A stretch of 64,000 nucleotides of DNA from Gamsiella multidivaricata (taxonomy: Eukaryota; Mortierellomycota; Mortierellomycetes; Mortierellales; Mortierellaceae). Location of the stretch: positions 124,001-188,000 of the forward strand of contig NW_026251740.1 of the NCBI RefSeq assembly GCF_025024155.1. Direction: 5' to 3'. Below, piece after piece: positions 10,173 through 23,664 of the stretch; position 1 is the stretch's first letter, and each line of letters begins with the position of its first letter. Made by a program: the position numbers and the translations under genes. The notes below the pieces were generated by a model that was not told the origin of the DNA, searched no databases, and saw only the letters and a program-made list of their open reading frames with translations.

Positions 10173-13027
10173 ATGGCTACTTCTACACCCACTTCATCTT
10201 CATCTTCATCCTCACGACAAACCGACAGCCAAATCCAACTCAACATCGAGCGCAATCACCGCACACTCCCCCTCCCCTCAACCCTCTCACCCTCCCAGCC
10301 ATCTAATTACCCTTCTATCCCCCGTTTCCCCCCCACTGCCTCCAACAGGGTCAATGGAACCTATACCCTCACCACCCCCACTGCCCGCAGCAATACCCCT
10401 CATTCACGCATCGGAACCAGTAGTGCATCAAGTTCTCCGCCAGGAACACCTCCTAGTGGTTTACGAAAGTACTACCTCAATGCTGCGTTCCAACGGTCTC
10501 AGCATCCCATCTACCCCATGGGCTCGGGTTCAGCACCTGGACCGTCTACAACGCTACATCGTCCTAGTATCTCGATCTCTATCCCGCTGCAGAACACAAG
10601 GATCCAGGTCCCGAGGCCAGCACTGGCGAAAAGGTCTTATTCTGCGGATCAGCTGAAGACGAACGAGCCAGAGATCATGGTGACAACGCCTGGGGGTACG
10701 AGCTCGACAGAGAGTCATGTCCTGACCTTGCAGCGCGCGCTTTCTGACCTGATCGAGAATGAGAGCAGAGAAGAAGAGGTCGAGGATGAGATCCTCGATG
10801 ATGGGCCTATCACCATGAGGACACGGAAATCACCATCGCCTTCGTCGTCATCTACTCCGCCAGGGACACCTCCCCACAAGAAGGGCGCTACAAAATACCC
10901 AAAGGTAGTTGTCGATCGGCTGGATCCTGAGAAGTCCCCGGCGGCGACGGCTCTGCTGACACATGGAGCCGGAGGATCGGATGTGACGTTGGCGGCGACC
11001 GCGGATATGGCAGAGAAGGAGACACGGAGCAGTAGCAGTAGCGTCAAGGCTAAGAAGAGGGCCATCAGTCGACTCTCGAAATTCCTGTATCGGGATGCGT
11101 CGATGGCTCCAGTAGATAATCAGGAATATAACCTAGCTACGAACACGAACGCTGATCTCACTCGACAGCCATCCAAGGGCGGTGTGCTCAGCAACTTGCT
11201 GAAACTACAGGGTAGCGGGCGTCAATCCAAGGTGTGTCTCTTTCTTGGTCAATATACCAGTCCGCGTCCTATTCCCCCGGCTAGAAAAACCATACTAACC
11301 AGCCTGGGACAATCTCTTCCAATCCTCATTTGTGCCAACAGCGTGTGTCGCGATCAAAGACATCCAAGGAGAAAAAAATAAAGCGCCCGGTTCTGTACAG
11401 TCGCTCCGCTAACCACTCGGCCGCCTCCCTCCACACCAAATCCGTCTTTGGGACCTACCCACCCTTGCCAGCAACACCCTCCCAACCACCAATGACGACC
11501 GCCACCACCACCCTCTCGAACTTCCAGCCCAACCCCCGCAACAACACCGGCGGTCGCGTCCCCATCCAATTCGACAACTCCTTTGGCCAATCCTTCTCCG
11601 CCATGAACTCTCCCTTCCAATCCCCCAATATCTCGCCCCGTGGATCCTTCTCTGCCGGCGAGAACGCCTTCTTGTTTGGCGCCTCCGGTAGCGGGACCAA
11701 CAGCCCCGGCAGTATCGGCATCGGTGTCGCGGCCCTGTCGAACGAAGAAAAGATGCGGATCACGATTGCGGTCGCAGATATCCTTGAACGCCAGGATTAT
11801 ATCCTACGACTGGCCAAGTCCATGATCAAATACGGCGCACCCTCACACCGGCTCGAAGCTGCGATCGACCATTCCGCCCGGACGCTCGAACTCAACCTCC
11901 AATGTGTCTACCTTCCGAACGTGATGATCATCGCCTTTACGGATTATGAGACCCATACCTCGGAGACCCATCTCCTCAAGGTCTCTGCAGGGCTAGATAT
12001 GTACAAATGTGCACTCGTCCATCAGGTCCATAAGCTGGTGACCCATTCCTCAATCCCTGTGGAGGAGGCGATCATGAGGTTGGACGCGATCAACTCGGAA
12101 AAGGACGCGAATCCTCGATGGCTCACCGTGCTGGCCTATGCGGTAGCATCCTTTTGTACCGCACCCATGTTCTTCAAGGGCTCTTGGATTGATGCAGGGG
12201 TTTCCTTCTTGATCGGCGGCGCTGTTGGGATGCTAGTCTGGCTCTCCGAAAAGGCTCCCAGTTACGCCCATATCAGCGAGATCACCATATCCGTCATCGT
12301 CGCCTTGGTTGCAGAAGCACTCCATCGCTATAATGTCTGTCAGGGCGCCGTCAAGCTGGCTGGGATCGTCATCATCCTCCCCGGGTACACTATCACCTGT
12401 GCAATCCTCGAACTCAGTTCCCGACACATCATCTCGGGTTCTGTCCGACTCTTCTACGCCATCATGTTCTCGCTCTTGCTCGGGTATGGTCTCACCATCG
12501 GTGCCTCGATCTGGACGCTCTTCGATCCTTCGAGCCAGGGCGAAAAATTCACGAACACCTGCCCCTCGGACCCACTCGATCCGAAATGGAACATTCTCTT
12601 CGTCCCTCTGTTCGCGATCTCGCTCAATATCTGGATAAAGGCCCACGCACGACAGTGGCTCCTGGCCACGATCCTCTCCATCGTCGGTTACGCCGTTAGT
12701 TATTCATCCTCGACCTACGCGGGTGCCAAGACTGAGGTCTCCTCGGCCCTCGCGGCCTTTGCGATCGGGCTCCTTGGGAACGTGTACCAGCGATTGACAA
12801 GACAGTTGACTTTCCAGGCCGTGGTCTGCGCGGTGTTCTTTTTGGTCCCCGGATCCATGGGTCTCAAGGGGGCCATGTCACTGTTCACGGACGACATGAC
12901 CGGCGGAGTGAACTTTGCACTCCAGATGGTGATCACGGCGATCGCGATCAGTGTCGGACTCTTTACCTCGGCCTTGGTTGTTTATCCCATGGGCAAGAAG
13001 ACTCGCTCCGCTCAAATGACTTTCTAG
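10173..13027 (+). CDS. PRM10-like ThrE-family (DUF1212) multipass membrane protein
   Basis: Fungal homologue of yeast Prm10 and of the ThrE amino-acid exporter family; the substrate in fungi is not established. Exons are 10173-11231 and 11342-13027, with a phase-0 intron of 110 nt carrying a perfect TACTAAC branch site. The product is 914 aa. Residues 1 to about 500 are disordered: Ser/Pro/Thr-rich, with repeated SSPPGTPP-like sites. The family core starts at about 525 (EEKMRITIAVADILERQDY) and includes GAPSHRLE and PGYTITCAILEL. About ten hydrophobic helices follow, as expected of the ThrE fold (a cytosolic helical half followed by two membrane halves). The protein ends shortly after the last helix. 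The start ATG is the first in a good context, followed by a Ser run. It lies convergent to NMA111 with only 146 bp between stops. Confidence 0.88.
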
Positions 13028-13173
13028 GATACAGACAGAAAGTGCTATGGCCTTTTGCAGATAAAATATACAATATGATACCCCGTCTTTATTTAAATAA
13101 TAATAATCCACAACCTGACAAAATAACTAAATATAAAAAATACATAACAAGAGTATTCCCGCCTTGTCCCCTC

Positions 13174-14080
13174 TCACAGAACATCGACCATCTTCCACCC
13201 GCTAACGCTCTCAGGATCCGGCAACAGCTGTGTGGTACTCCAATAGATCGGATCGAGTTTCATTGCAATTACCGATACCGTGCCATTCCTCGCCTGGATC
13301 TTGATCCGTACATATCCTTGCGACTGAGCCGCATCATCCGCGTTGATTGGCGACACCGGTTCCTCCGTCACCTCATAGCCCTCCGAGAACGCACCTGTCG
13401 GTGCTCTAAAGTCCGTCGGACTTAATTGCATCGTTGCGATTCCGAGTCCGGGCCCAGGTGCAAGTGTAGGTGCAGATGGAAGTGCAAGTGCAGGTGCAGG
13501 TGCAGGTGTAGGTACTGATGCAGGCGCTGGCGTGGCACTATCATCACACGGATGCAAACCCTCCAAAGCCTGCAAAGCCAGGCCCTCGGGATGGGCCAAC
13601 ATATGCGAGACCATCGCGGACAACCTCCTAGTATTCCCTAGAAGCGGATTCTGTCCCCACGACAAGCGCTTCAACCCGACCTCACAAACACTTCCTTGTC
13701 GAGACCTCACCACCTTGTTCTCATGACGATGCACCGCATCCAAAAACTCGTCCAGATTCGCCACAGGAATTCCATCGACCTCTGTAATCCACACCCCCGG
13801 TCGCAACGCCGTCGATGCAGGAGAACCATAGAGTGTGCAGGAGACGTACACACCCGTCGGGACGTTCGACACTTGTTCGAGTACAGCCTTATAGGGCATC
13901 TGGATCAGCGCGCCGGCCCATTGGATGATCCGGTTCGTGTCTGTTCCCAGCAATGGAACCGTCGGTACCTTCAGCTGGAGCTCCTTGCCTTCACGCAAGA
14001 CCGTCTGCCGAAGCAGAAAAAGAATTGTATATAAAGATCAGTAATAAGGCCCTTCTTTTCCCATTGTCCTGAACAGAATC

Positions 14081-14113
<33 letters not shown>

Positions 14114-17100
14114 ATAGAAAGCTAAGCTTTCTCTTACCATCTGAACAAATTCCACTTCCCGAGCCCGATCCAGGTCCTTCATACTCGTCGCCACCTTGCC
14201 CTCGAGCTCCAGCACGATATCTCCGACCTTCAACATCTGGCTGCAAGGGTTCGTCGTATCCAACAGACTCAGCACGTACAACAGCTGGTGCTTCGAGTTC
14301 GGATCACTCTCGATTCTCTGAACCCATCGGTCCGTCAACCCCAACGACCTCGCCGCCGCAATCCGCATCGTCCAGAACTCGACATCCAATGCCCTCAACT
14401 TTGGGTACTCGCCCCGCATGAACGGCTCAATCACCGTCTTCACGCCCGCCACATCCAGTCCAGACATGAAAGTAATATCGTTTCCTTTCTCGTCCTGCGA
14501 CGAGTAATTCACCCACAGCGCCTGCACCTTCCCCTCGTTATCACAGAGTACTCCTCCCTGTGTTCCCACGGGATCATCGATCTTGATCCCCTCCACGTTC
14601 ATGGCTCTCCACCGAGGAGGAGAACACTCACGCGTGCCAATGTTCCCGACATTCGACACCGTCGTCTTCTTGATCACTGGCGACTGATCCGTGCCCACGC
14701 CCACCAGATAGCATTCATCCCCCTGCATCAATGGCTTATCACTGAACGTCGCAGGCTTCACCGGTGTATCCGCCAACAGCTCTGAATCGTACGTCAGGAC
14801 CACGAAATTGTAGTGCGGATGCAGATACACCAGTCGACCGGGGATGATCACACTGTTCGCGAATGTGATGAAGATGTCTCCAATCGAGATTGGGATCGTG
14901 TCGCGATCGCAGACCACCAACGGCGGGTTCGTCGATACTACGAGTCCGGTGCCGTAGAACTGAGTCGCCTTCATACCATCGACCAGGAAGGGCAGATGGA
15001 AGTCAACCGCGACAAACGATGGCATCAGCACCGGTGCCGGGTGAAGTGATGGGTTGATCCTCGGATAGATCGCTGTTGCTGGTGCATACGGCTGGGATGG
15101 CGGTGGCGGCGGCAAATCCGTAAAGTCCCAAATACCCGTTTTGTCTGTGTAAAGAACATGGGAACATAGGAGTGATGAAGTACGATGGGTTAGACCTATG
15201 GTGTATGCTTTCACTAGATGCGTTTTCAATCACACTTTTTTTTTTTTTTTCGAACTCCATTCTTTCGAGGACTTGTAAACATTACCATTGCGAACGCCGA
15301 CGCGGCACCTGTGCCAGTGACGGTCGACATGCATAATCATGATCTTCTCTTTGAATGCCTTCTGAAGCGTATAGAACCGAATCGGAACACGCGCGCCATC
15401 AGGCAAGGTCGAGATCGCATGGATGAAGGCGTCCAGGTTCGGGGTCGGAATGTTGTTGACCGCAACAATGATGCTCTTGCGCCAGGCACTTGCGGATGCC
15501 AGCATATGGCCCGAGGTCGCAACATAGACACCTCCGCATGGCTGGCCATACGAATGCGCGAGCTGGTACGACAGCTCGTTGACCACACCTCCTCCGACCT
15601 CCACAAATCGGTCCGGCGTGATCGAATGTAGGTCCTGAACAGTCAACGTGAACGTCAACAGCTTCGAGTTCGATCCTCGGATGACCGTCAATGCGATCTT
15701 CTCGCCCACAGAATCATCAATGACCATGAACAGCTGGATAAAATTTGCGATGAGCTCACCGTTGCATTGGATCACAATGTCTCCGGGAATGAGCTGGTCC
15801 GCGGCCGGACCCTTCGGCAACACGGACTTGATGATCAACATTCCAGTCTCGTTCGGGAAATGCTGGCGGATCTGCTTCTCCATCGAGATTTTCAAGCCCA
15901 GACGGCGCAGCTCATCGTAGGGGAAATATTCGAAATCCGTCTGCAGTGTACCACGTGGTACCTGCTCTCCTGCCTGAATGAACTTGAGAGCCCGCTTGAC
16001 GCGATCCAATGGCAGGTAGTACGATGAAGATGCCTTGCTAGCACCTCCAGCATTCAGCGCGACCGCATGTCCCTCGATATCGAGAACAGGGCTTCCTGAG
16101 GACCCACCGCTGGTAGAGGATGCGGCCTGGAGGTAGAACGTATTGAAGTCGTTGTACTCGCCCTGCCCATACTCCGGAGCCTGTCGATCCAATCGAGCGA
16201 GTGTTCCTGCCAGGATAGAGAGTTTCTCACCAGCGTCGTTTCCGACCACACGGATCTCGAGTCCGACACGGGCCCTTTCGGGGCTCAGGGGGATCTCCTC
16301 GAGGCGCATGAACCTGACCTTGGAGGTATCGAACTGCATGAACCCAAAGTCGTGGACGGGATCGCGGTAAATGGGCTTGAGTTCGACCTCCTCGTAGTTG
16401 GAGAGGATTGCGAGTGCGAGGATGGGTGCGGGCGAGACGACATGTCGGTTCGTGAGGATGATGCCGCGCTTCGCGTCGACGAGGAACCCCGTTGCAGAAT
16501 AAGCACCTATGGTAACGATGTTGCAAGGAATGTATGGTTAGTGCTCATTTTGTGTAGAAATTATTGGCATGGACTGGATGAGCAGTCTGGACTGTCGTCG
16601 CAACTAAACTGTCCCACTACTCTGGGTTGCAAAGGAAAAAAGATCACAGAAACAAATATGGTCTCGCCCAACGTAATGGATGCAATGCGAGTGTGTACGT
16701 TATGTATACGCTAACATGACAAAGGAAGAGTCACCATCATCATCATCGTTCATGCCATCCCCCCAATGACCGATATTGCCTCTCATCACATTTTTTTTGT
16801 CCTTTTTAGCATGTCGCTATAAAAAATTAGTACAAGAAATCCGACCTACCAGAAGTCTCCGTGTCGAAGCTTCGGACGTGATTAGCCGTAATTGACACAA
16901 TGGACCGAATCGAGCGTTCCAGTGTCGACTCCCACGTCTGCGTCGTCAGCTTTGGCGTGTCCGACGCAACCCCGAGCGGCTGTGGGATCCCACCAATGTT
17001 CGTCATCGCCAGATTGTTCAACGCCATCGTCGGCCCCCCACCCACACCGCCACCGCCGCCGCCGCCTCCGCTTCCACCTCCGCTGCCTGACGGAAGCACG

Positions 17101-17516
17101 CCATGCAATGACCCGCGGTTGTGCAACATGTGCTCCTCCTCGTTCGAATCATCGTCCTGATGGTCGTTCCCGCCACCGCCACCGCCACCGCCGCCACCGC
17201 CACCGACGCTGCTCTTATGGGTGTTAGAAGACGATCCTTGACCGGTCCAAAGTCCCTGCTTCTGAGCCTCTTCTGCGGTGAGGATCCCGAACATCTCTGA
17301 GGGATCAACAGCACGGCCGTTCATGGCCTGAGCCCATGTGAGGCCGAAGGCGAGAGATTTGGAACGACCTCGACCGGATCGTCCGCCCGTACCGACGAAT
17401 TTCTCGGGGTGAGAGGGTTCGGGGGAGGGACGGGTCTGTTCTTGACGTGCAAAGAATTCGAGGGTCTCCTTGTCGGCGTTGAGGCAGTTGAGGGATTCAC
17501 GACGGGCACGGTTCAT
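13174..17516 (-). CDS. NMA111: nuclear HtrA-type serine protease with PDZ domains (pro-apoptotic NMA111)
   Basis: Nma111-type HtrA/DegP endopeptidase, a nuclear protease linked to heat tolerance and yeast apoptosis. Exons, 5' to 3': 16850-17516, 15286-16506, 14138-15144, 13174-14004; 1241 aa. The triad is complete by motif: His in LTNRHVV (about 244), Asp in DPVHDFGF (about 275), Ser in GGSSGSPV (about 359). PDZ-type blocks follow (for example GDIVIQCNGE). The second, degenerate protease half has GTQGGVLCD in place of a serine motif, as is usual in this family. The C terminus ends in the family-typical GWKMVDVL region. It is longer than yeast Nma111 because of a 200-residue N-terminal extension with two poly-Gly runs. 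Long A/T homopolymers sit inside introns 2 and 3. Confidence 0.93.
14082..14111 (+). repeat. A30 homopolymer inside an NMA111 intron
   Basis: Thirty A bases on the plus strand. In the transcript this is a U30 tract upstream of the 3' splice site of the last NMA111 intron. Confidence 0.9.
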
Positions 17517-17905
17517 GGTTGCGCGGGTGTGGATGTGATACAAGGACACGAAGAATATGCAGAATACAAATAAAAAGAGGCTAACTGTTGGAAGAAAGGG
17601 AGGAGTCGATCTGAACGCAGAAAAGGGAGTGAAGAGGGTGAAGGAGTTGTAGAAGGGGAGTGAGTGGAGAGTGAAGAGGAGAAAGAGATGAGATGTGTGG
17701 GGTTCGTTGGAGTAAAAAGAGATAATGAGATAAAGAGATAAAGAGATGAAGAGAGAAAGACAGAAAGAAATAGCGGGGGACAGGTGGGATGGGTGTGTGT
17801 TACACATCCATGGGCTGGTCGTCTGGGCCATTAGAAAAAAAAATGACACACGTCCACGGCCAATCCTTCCAGCCTGTTTCACCCTTCCTCCTTACGTGTT
17901 CCCGT

Positions 17906-17927
17906 GGGGGGGGGGGGGGGGGGGGGG
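17906..17927 (+). repeat. G22 homopolymer
   Basis: Twenty-two consecutive G bases about 390 bp upstream of the NMA111 start codon. Confidence 0.9.
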
Positions 17928-18430
17928 ATATTCCGCCCTAGCAGCAGACTAAGATCCTCCTGCCGATGGGACTGCCTGTTCCATGCGACAGAACAGGGCT
18001 CATCCCCCCACCCCTCCCTCCAATTCGCCCATCCACCCATAGACCATGCGCTCCAGCCATCTATGTGCTTGCCGCACCAATCCTCTCGCTTTCTTCTCGC
18101 TTACCCATCTCTAAGGCACCATGGCCATGCCTCCCCCCTGCCATGATTCGTCCATTCGTCTCTTCCCCCCTCTTTTCCCCTTATCTCGCATTCTCTCGCT
18201 TTTGAATATGCTCCCGACCTTTTTGCAGGCAGTCCTTCTTTTAGATTCAAACGGGCTGTGACAAACGCAACCATGGCAACCATGCAACCAAGCATCTGAA
18301 GATAGACGGCCCCAAAGGCCCCCCACAATGTTGTTTTTTATAAATATTATTGCGTATCATAGGTTAGTTACCCAGGATGATTTATTCTACTATCCATAAA
18401 ACTTCCCTCATCCTCTCTTTCTCTCTCGCT

Positions 18431-18452
18431 CCCCCCCCCCCCCCCCCCCCCC
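18431..18452 (+). repeat. C22 homopolymer
   Basis: Twenty-two consecutive C bases ending 10 bp before the stop codon of the YPP1-like gene. On the transcript strand this is G22 in the 3' UTR. Confidence 0.9.
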
Positions 18453-18462
18453 TCCTCTCTCA

Positions 18463-21400
18463 TCACACCACATATCTCGGCAAAGACTCCGCAAGGCTAC
18501 GGATCGGACGCGAACTCTCCAGATCCAACGCATACCAGAGACACTCCTTCGCACGCGTCAACCGGCCCGTCGCCTCAAACACCTTGCCCAAGTAGAACCA
18601 TGCCTCCGCACAATCCCATCCAAGGCCCTTCGTCGTCGTCTCCAACACTCCCTCCGCCATCTCCATCGACCCTGCATCCAGATACGACCGACCCACCCGC
18701 GCCAGACATGTGGGGTGATACGGTGCTAACGCCAGTGCCTTCGAAAACGAAACCGAAGCCGTTTCCTGATCACCCTGCGCAGCGTACAACAAACCCAACT
18801 AGTCAGATCGTAATAAAAAAAGAAAAGAAAAGAAAAAGAAATAGAGAGGGTCAGACTCGTAACTACAAAAAAAAAAAAACTATCGCCTTGTGAGACACAA
18901 CAACGAAATCCAAAATCGTACCTGGTACCAGACTTCAGGATTCGAGGCATCGACACGTTCAGCCTCCTCAATCGACTTTGACGCGTCCTCCATCTTGCCG
19001 AGTCGCCGAAACGTTGACGCAGACAACAGCCACAGGGTGACCAGCACCTTGTTGGACCTTGCTGTGCGCATCACCGATTTTGTTGTCGCGCGTTGCTGCA
19101 CCATAATTGGGAGACTGAGCACAGACCGGATCAAAGAAGTATTCCCAGGTGCTGCTACTCCTGCTGCAGCTGCAGCTGCAGCTGCAGGTGGAGGAATACG
19201 TCGGTTCTTGGAATTCGTCGACCCAACTGAAGATGCGATCGATGACGCGTAGTTGGGTTTGGGGACATCTACAGATCATATTGTCGAGCATCGCAACGGG
19301 TTAGGACCAACAGAAAAAGAGGACCCTTGTTTCCATAAAGAAGCCATTCCTGTGATGAACCCCCACTTACCGAGACTGTTGCTATATACTCCATTCGGTA
19401 CCGGTGCAATATCGGACGTCACACCATTCCTACTCCGGGAGCTCAAGATGCTACCCGCGCGAGCACGTCCCGTCACGGCCGGTCCAGAAGCAATATCCAC
19501 ATCACTCTGATTCCGTCGTCGAATATTCTGAATATCATAAAGACTCTCACCCATGGAGCCCGGTTCTGCCGCAAACACCTTCGTATACAGCCCAAATAAC
19601 AACTCTTGAGGCTGCAATGCAGATTCCGGTCCATGAACATGGTCCTGAAGAACAGCCTGAGTAATTCGCAGCGACAAATACTCCTCACCATCCGCCTGCG
19701 AAGCCGAGAACCCATCCGTTTGAGCAAGGTCCCACTCCGATTCCTTCAAGCCCACGGCGCAGATATCCAGAGCACGTCTGTAATCCTTCTGAGATGAAAG
19801 CAACAGAGCCAAGAGATGCCACGACGGAATATGGGAGGGGTTGATACTCAGACTCTGCTTCACCGCCAATATTGCCTTTGGAATCTCCCGCATCTCCCCC
19901 AGCTGGAGTGCAAGCAAGTAGTGGCCCTCAAACGCCAAGGGCAAAATCTGAATCGCTTTTGCAAGTGACTCTGCGGCCTTGGCATAAAGACCGGGCCGCT
20001 TTTCTGGTTCGTGCGCTGTTATGGAGATGAATGAGGGAGAGTTGCTTGCCACGTTAACCAAACATCCTCTCTTTTTTGTAAGTCACTGGCATTTGTTAAA
20101 AACAGGTGCTTACTCTGAGATGCCTGCAGTCCATACGCGACTCCCTGATACTTGTAGGCATTGTTGAGGAGCTCCTTGATTTCCTCGTGTTGCTGAAGGT
20201 GCCGGTGGATGTGATCCAGGGCGTTACTTGCGCACTTTAGGGCCTCATCTGCCTTATTCAACTCCCTGCCGTAGAGCAGAGACCCTGCGACCATAACTGT
20301 CGCAACGTCGTATTTGGACTCGATGTCCAGTCGAACACGGTCCTCGTGGGTCAAGGCCTCATCCGCAGGGACGATATTAGCCTTTGAGTTGATCTCGACC
20401 ATATCCAGGTATGCCTTCAACGCCAGCTCGGCCTCATCGTACTGACCCATCTCAACAAGCGCAAAGAACAAAAAGCGCATGATCCGCGGTGACTGGAACG
20501 TCTTTTGGGAGGCCCGATAGATAGTCTAGGATCGATTTGTAAATGAAAAAGCAGAATCCCGTTGTGTTAGTGCCATTCTCCCATCGTAGAGTAAGAAGTC
20601 ATCCTATCGAGAAATCAGCTTCACGCGCGTTACCTCGACTAACGCTCGCTTGTCGGCATCGTTGCCTGGTCCCAGCAACTTGCGATCCTCCATGATCTGC
20701 TCAATCATCACCAAGATCCGCCAGTTCTTTTCATCCGCCCTTGGGAACCTTGTGATGGCGTAGAGTGCGTCCTCCCAATAGGCATGAATCTGCGCCATCT
20801 CCAGACCTATCACCGCAGGATATAATTGCGATGGATCCCTATTGGTAAGAATGTAATGAGTGGAGATATCAGCATCCTGCTTATTCTTTCACAGCAACAT
20901 GACTAATGCGTCGATCTGCCATACAGCAAGACTTACTCGTCTCCATTGGCGCTCCCACTTGTGATGCTCTGGTACGTAGACATCTTGAATGACAAAGAGA
21001 GTGTCTGGGAAAAGTGACGATAGAGACTTGCGCGTCTTGGCAGTCTGAAATTGACTGGCCACGATAATGCCTGGTTGTGATACATTCTAAATGAACGAAT
21101 GGCTGCCAACTGGTCCCTGTAAAGGCGAATAGATATCGAAAGAGGATGAGAATGCGGACTCTTGTCGCTCCTGGTTGTTTTCGGCAGAGGGTTCTTCCCG
21201 AAACCGGTCCGAACAAAAAAAAAGAAAAAAAAAAAAACTTACCCAAGACGCAGCTTCAATAAGCTGCCCCTGTACAGCGCATGCTCTGTCCATGAGAACA
21301 GCTCTTCGCTCTTTTCATTGGGACTAGACTGGATCAGGTTTGAGACGTGGTCATAGAAAACAATAGCTTCCGGGACCCTGCCCTCTTCCTCCAATACTTT

Positions 21401-22444
21401 TCCTTTAACCGTCAGTCCGCAGGCCATCAATGCCAAATTGTATCCAGTCACGATTTTGGTTGGAGGGAGCTGGATGTTTTGAAGATAGTGCGAGACTCTC
21501 TGAAGGCGATCTGGTGCGTTTGTGGCCAAGGCTGCTCGTGCCAATACTATCGCGGCATACTATTTCTCAACACATTGCGATAAGCGTGAACCAAGTTAGC
21601 AATCGCGAGCGAACCTGCCAAAGACACAATCTCAGAAATAGCATAGCTTATTCTTTTCTCACCTCCTGATGCTCCTCAGGTCCCTTGGGCAGCGATCGCT
21701 CAAGCTTCTCCACTGCATCCTGGATCGCCTCCGGTTGGATGCGTGGACTGTCAGCAATTGACTCTGGGGTATCATCCAAGGAGACCATGTACGTCCATTG
21801 CTGAGCCCTCTGGGTTTTGATCTCTGCTTCGCCGACTGCCATCTCCAGCATGGCCGAGTTTGCTAATACTGTTTGGGTTGGTTCAGTTCAACAAAGAGCG
21901 TTAATGATGCTGCAACACTCTCACGAAAATATACAGGCAATTGGACGCCGCTGTGGCTCTCTAATCTCCCATATCCTTGATGAGGTGAGCAGACAATAAG
22001 TTATAGCGCTGCCAATCGCAGGTCAGAGCCTCAAGGCGATAAGAATACTGGCGGGCTGTTCCTGAAATAATGACTGTGTCCGTGATAGTGGTGAGATTGT
22101 CAAGGGGATACAACAGCAATACCCCTGTTCATCACTGACAGATCCCCCCCTCCTCCCCCACGAGTCCCTGAAATCCTGTGCCTCTTGCTCAGCTGAGTTG
22201 TCTCATTGTCCAGCTGGTCTGTCGTACACTCCTTAGACGAGTTCCTATTTGGACTCTCTTCAGTTTGTCGAGGGTAGCCCGGTGTGAGCAAGGAAGGTCA
22301 AACAAAGAACACTTCATTACCAACACCATCCTTGTTGTGCTTGACGTAGCGACGGGCAAACTCTGGGAAGGCAGCATAGTTGGCCCTGGCCCTGGCATTC
22401 TGGAAGTCGCGCTCGATAGTCTGTGCTTTGGAAGACAGGGTCAT
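18463..22444 (-). CDS. TPR scaffold of the plasma-membrane PI 4-kinase complex (Ypp1/TTC7-like)
   Basis: Ypp1/TTC7 proteins are helical TPR scaffolds that hold PI4KIIIalpha/Stt4 at the plasma membrane. Nine exons, 5' to 3': 22321-22444, 21663-21868, 21243-21559, 20937-21044, 20634-20838, 20114-20525, 19371-20015, 18922-19268, 18463-18798. They total exactly 900 codons (899 aa). The N terminus (ERDFQNARARANYAAFPEF) and C-terminal TPRs (NPEVWYQLGLLYAAQGD, AWFYLGKVFEATGRL) are typical of the family. A disordered insert near residues 650-720 carries a poly-Ala run encoded by GCTGCA repeats. Exon 1 has two donors, GTGTTG and GTAATG six bases downstream; both keep frame, and I chose the consensus-like GTAATG. 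The first intron (452 nt) is unusually long for this genome. Confidence 0.85.
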
Positions 22445-23664
22445 AGTCGGTGCGCGGAGGTAAGAGGGTGAGCAGTAGGGATTAAGGTGATGGGAGAAAA
22501 CTTTATAATAAGAAGGGTACAGTCGAGGTGGTTAGCTGCAAGAGACAGCTGGTAGGGAGAGGGGTAAGGGTGGGGGGGGGGGGGGGGGGGGGGGAGAGAT
22601 GGGGATTCAAGTTGAGGAAGAGAAAGAGATGAAGGAAGAGATGTAGAGGTGAGATGGACCAGAAGGCATGCGAGAAAACGACGAGTGCGATCAACAAACT
22701 GTCGGCAGCAGCGACCCCAAATGAAATTACTGGATGATTATTTTTGGCCAATAGACATAGACAAATGATTCTATGTGGCTGCATCAAAAGAAAACGCGCG
22801 CATTAGGGAACAGGCAGGCACCTTCAAGGTTTGCCACCAATTGGATACCACATTCCGGTGCGATCTCTCTTTCAGACGCCTCTATAAGCATCTCTCCCTC
22901 CCACGCACACTTCTGATTGTTGAAGGTTGAAGGAAGGGAGGGGACCAGGAACCTTTCTTTGCCCACCACATATTTCTATCGCTTCATCGCCACTCACAGC
23001 GGTCAATGACCCTACATTGATGGGAATATTTGGACAATAGGTTTACTTCGTAGGTTGTCCGCAATGCCATTCTTGTGCAACGATCCTCTTCTTTATACTT
23101 TGACTCAATTTCGCTGTGTCCTTTCTTGCCCACCTCTCCCCCTTGAGAGCACGCACACAAACTTGTTTCTATTTGTGCGCGTGCTTGCTCTTGTTTGTGT
23201 TGCGGAATGTGCAAGAATGAGAAAACGCGGTTTCACTGTGGAGAAGAAGCGGGATAGTGCACCACCAAGCACCAACTTGCAAAGCGCTCATGACCAATGG
23301 GGCGTTTCCAGCAGCAATTGTTTGCTCCATTCAAGAAACTCCGGAATGTCTGTAATCCATGCAGTCGCTTTAAGAGGTGTGCTGTACAATCCTCGGTTCA
23401 AGAAAAAACGACTTGGCTCTTTGAAGGTCTCCTTTACTGCGAAGAAGCCCGGGGAGATTATGAGTAATGCTGATACAATTCAGCTGAAGCACATTTGACG
23501 TTACAAAGCAGCAATTCACACCGGTTCCAGTCAGATTTCTTTTCAATTGCTCGAGGAGTACAGCACAGAGTTAATAGTATATTCGTGTGATGGATGCAGT
23601 AGGAGTGAAAGACGTATCAACAAGGTCGACTTGTTTGTGAAATGTACAAATATCGAGGATCACT
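22445..23664. other. intergenic, no supported gene
   Basis: Promoter of the YPP1-like gene, with a G23 homopolymer (22572-22594), and 3' flank of the MYSM1-like gene. A 147-codon plus-strand open frame at 23055-23498 has no family match and unfavourable composition (Cys/Leu-rich without domain structure). Confidence 0.45.
22572..22594 (+). repeat. G23 homopolymer
   Basis: Twenty-three G bases about 130 bp upstream of the YPP1-like start codon; C23 on the coding strand. Confidence 0.9.

Larger units (their letters stand above)
17517..18462. other. intergenic between NMA111 and YPP1-like gene
   Basis: NMA111 promoter and 5' leader, followed by the 3' flank of the YPP1-like gene. Marked by a G22 run (17906-17927) and a C22 run (18431-18452). 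No gene is seen. Confidence 0.5.

Noticed and set aside
23055..23498. 147-codon plus-strand frame
   Set aside because: Cys/Leu-rich without domain features, and lies in the region between two well-defined genes; likely chance.
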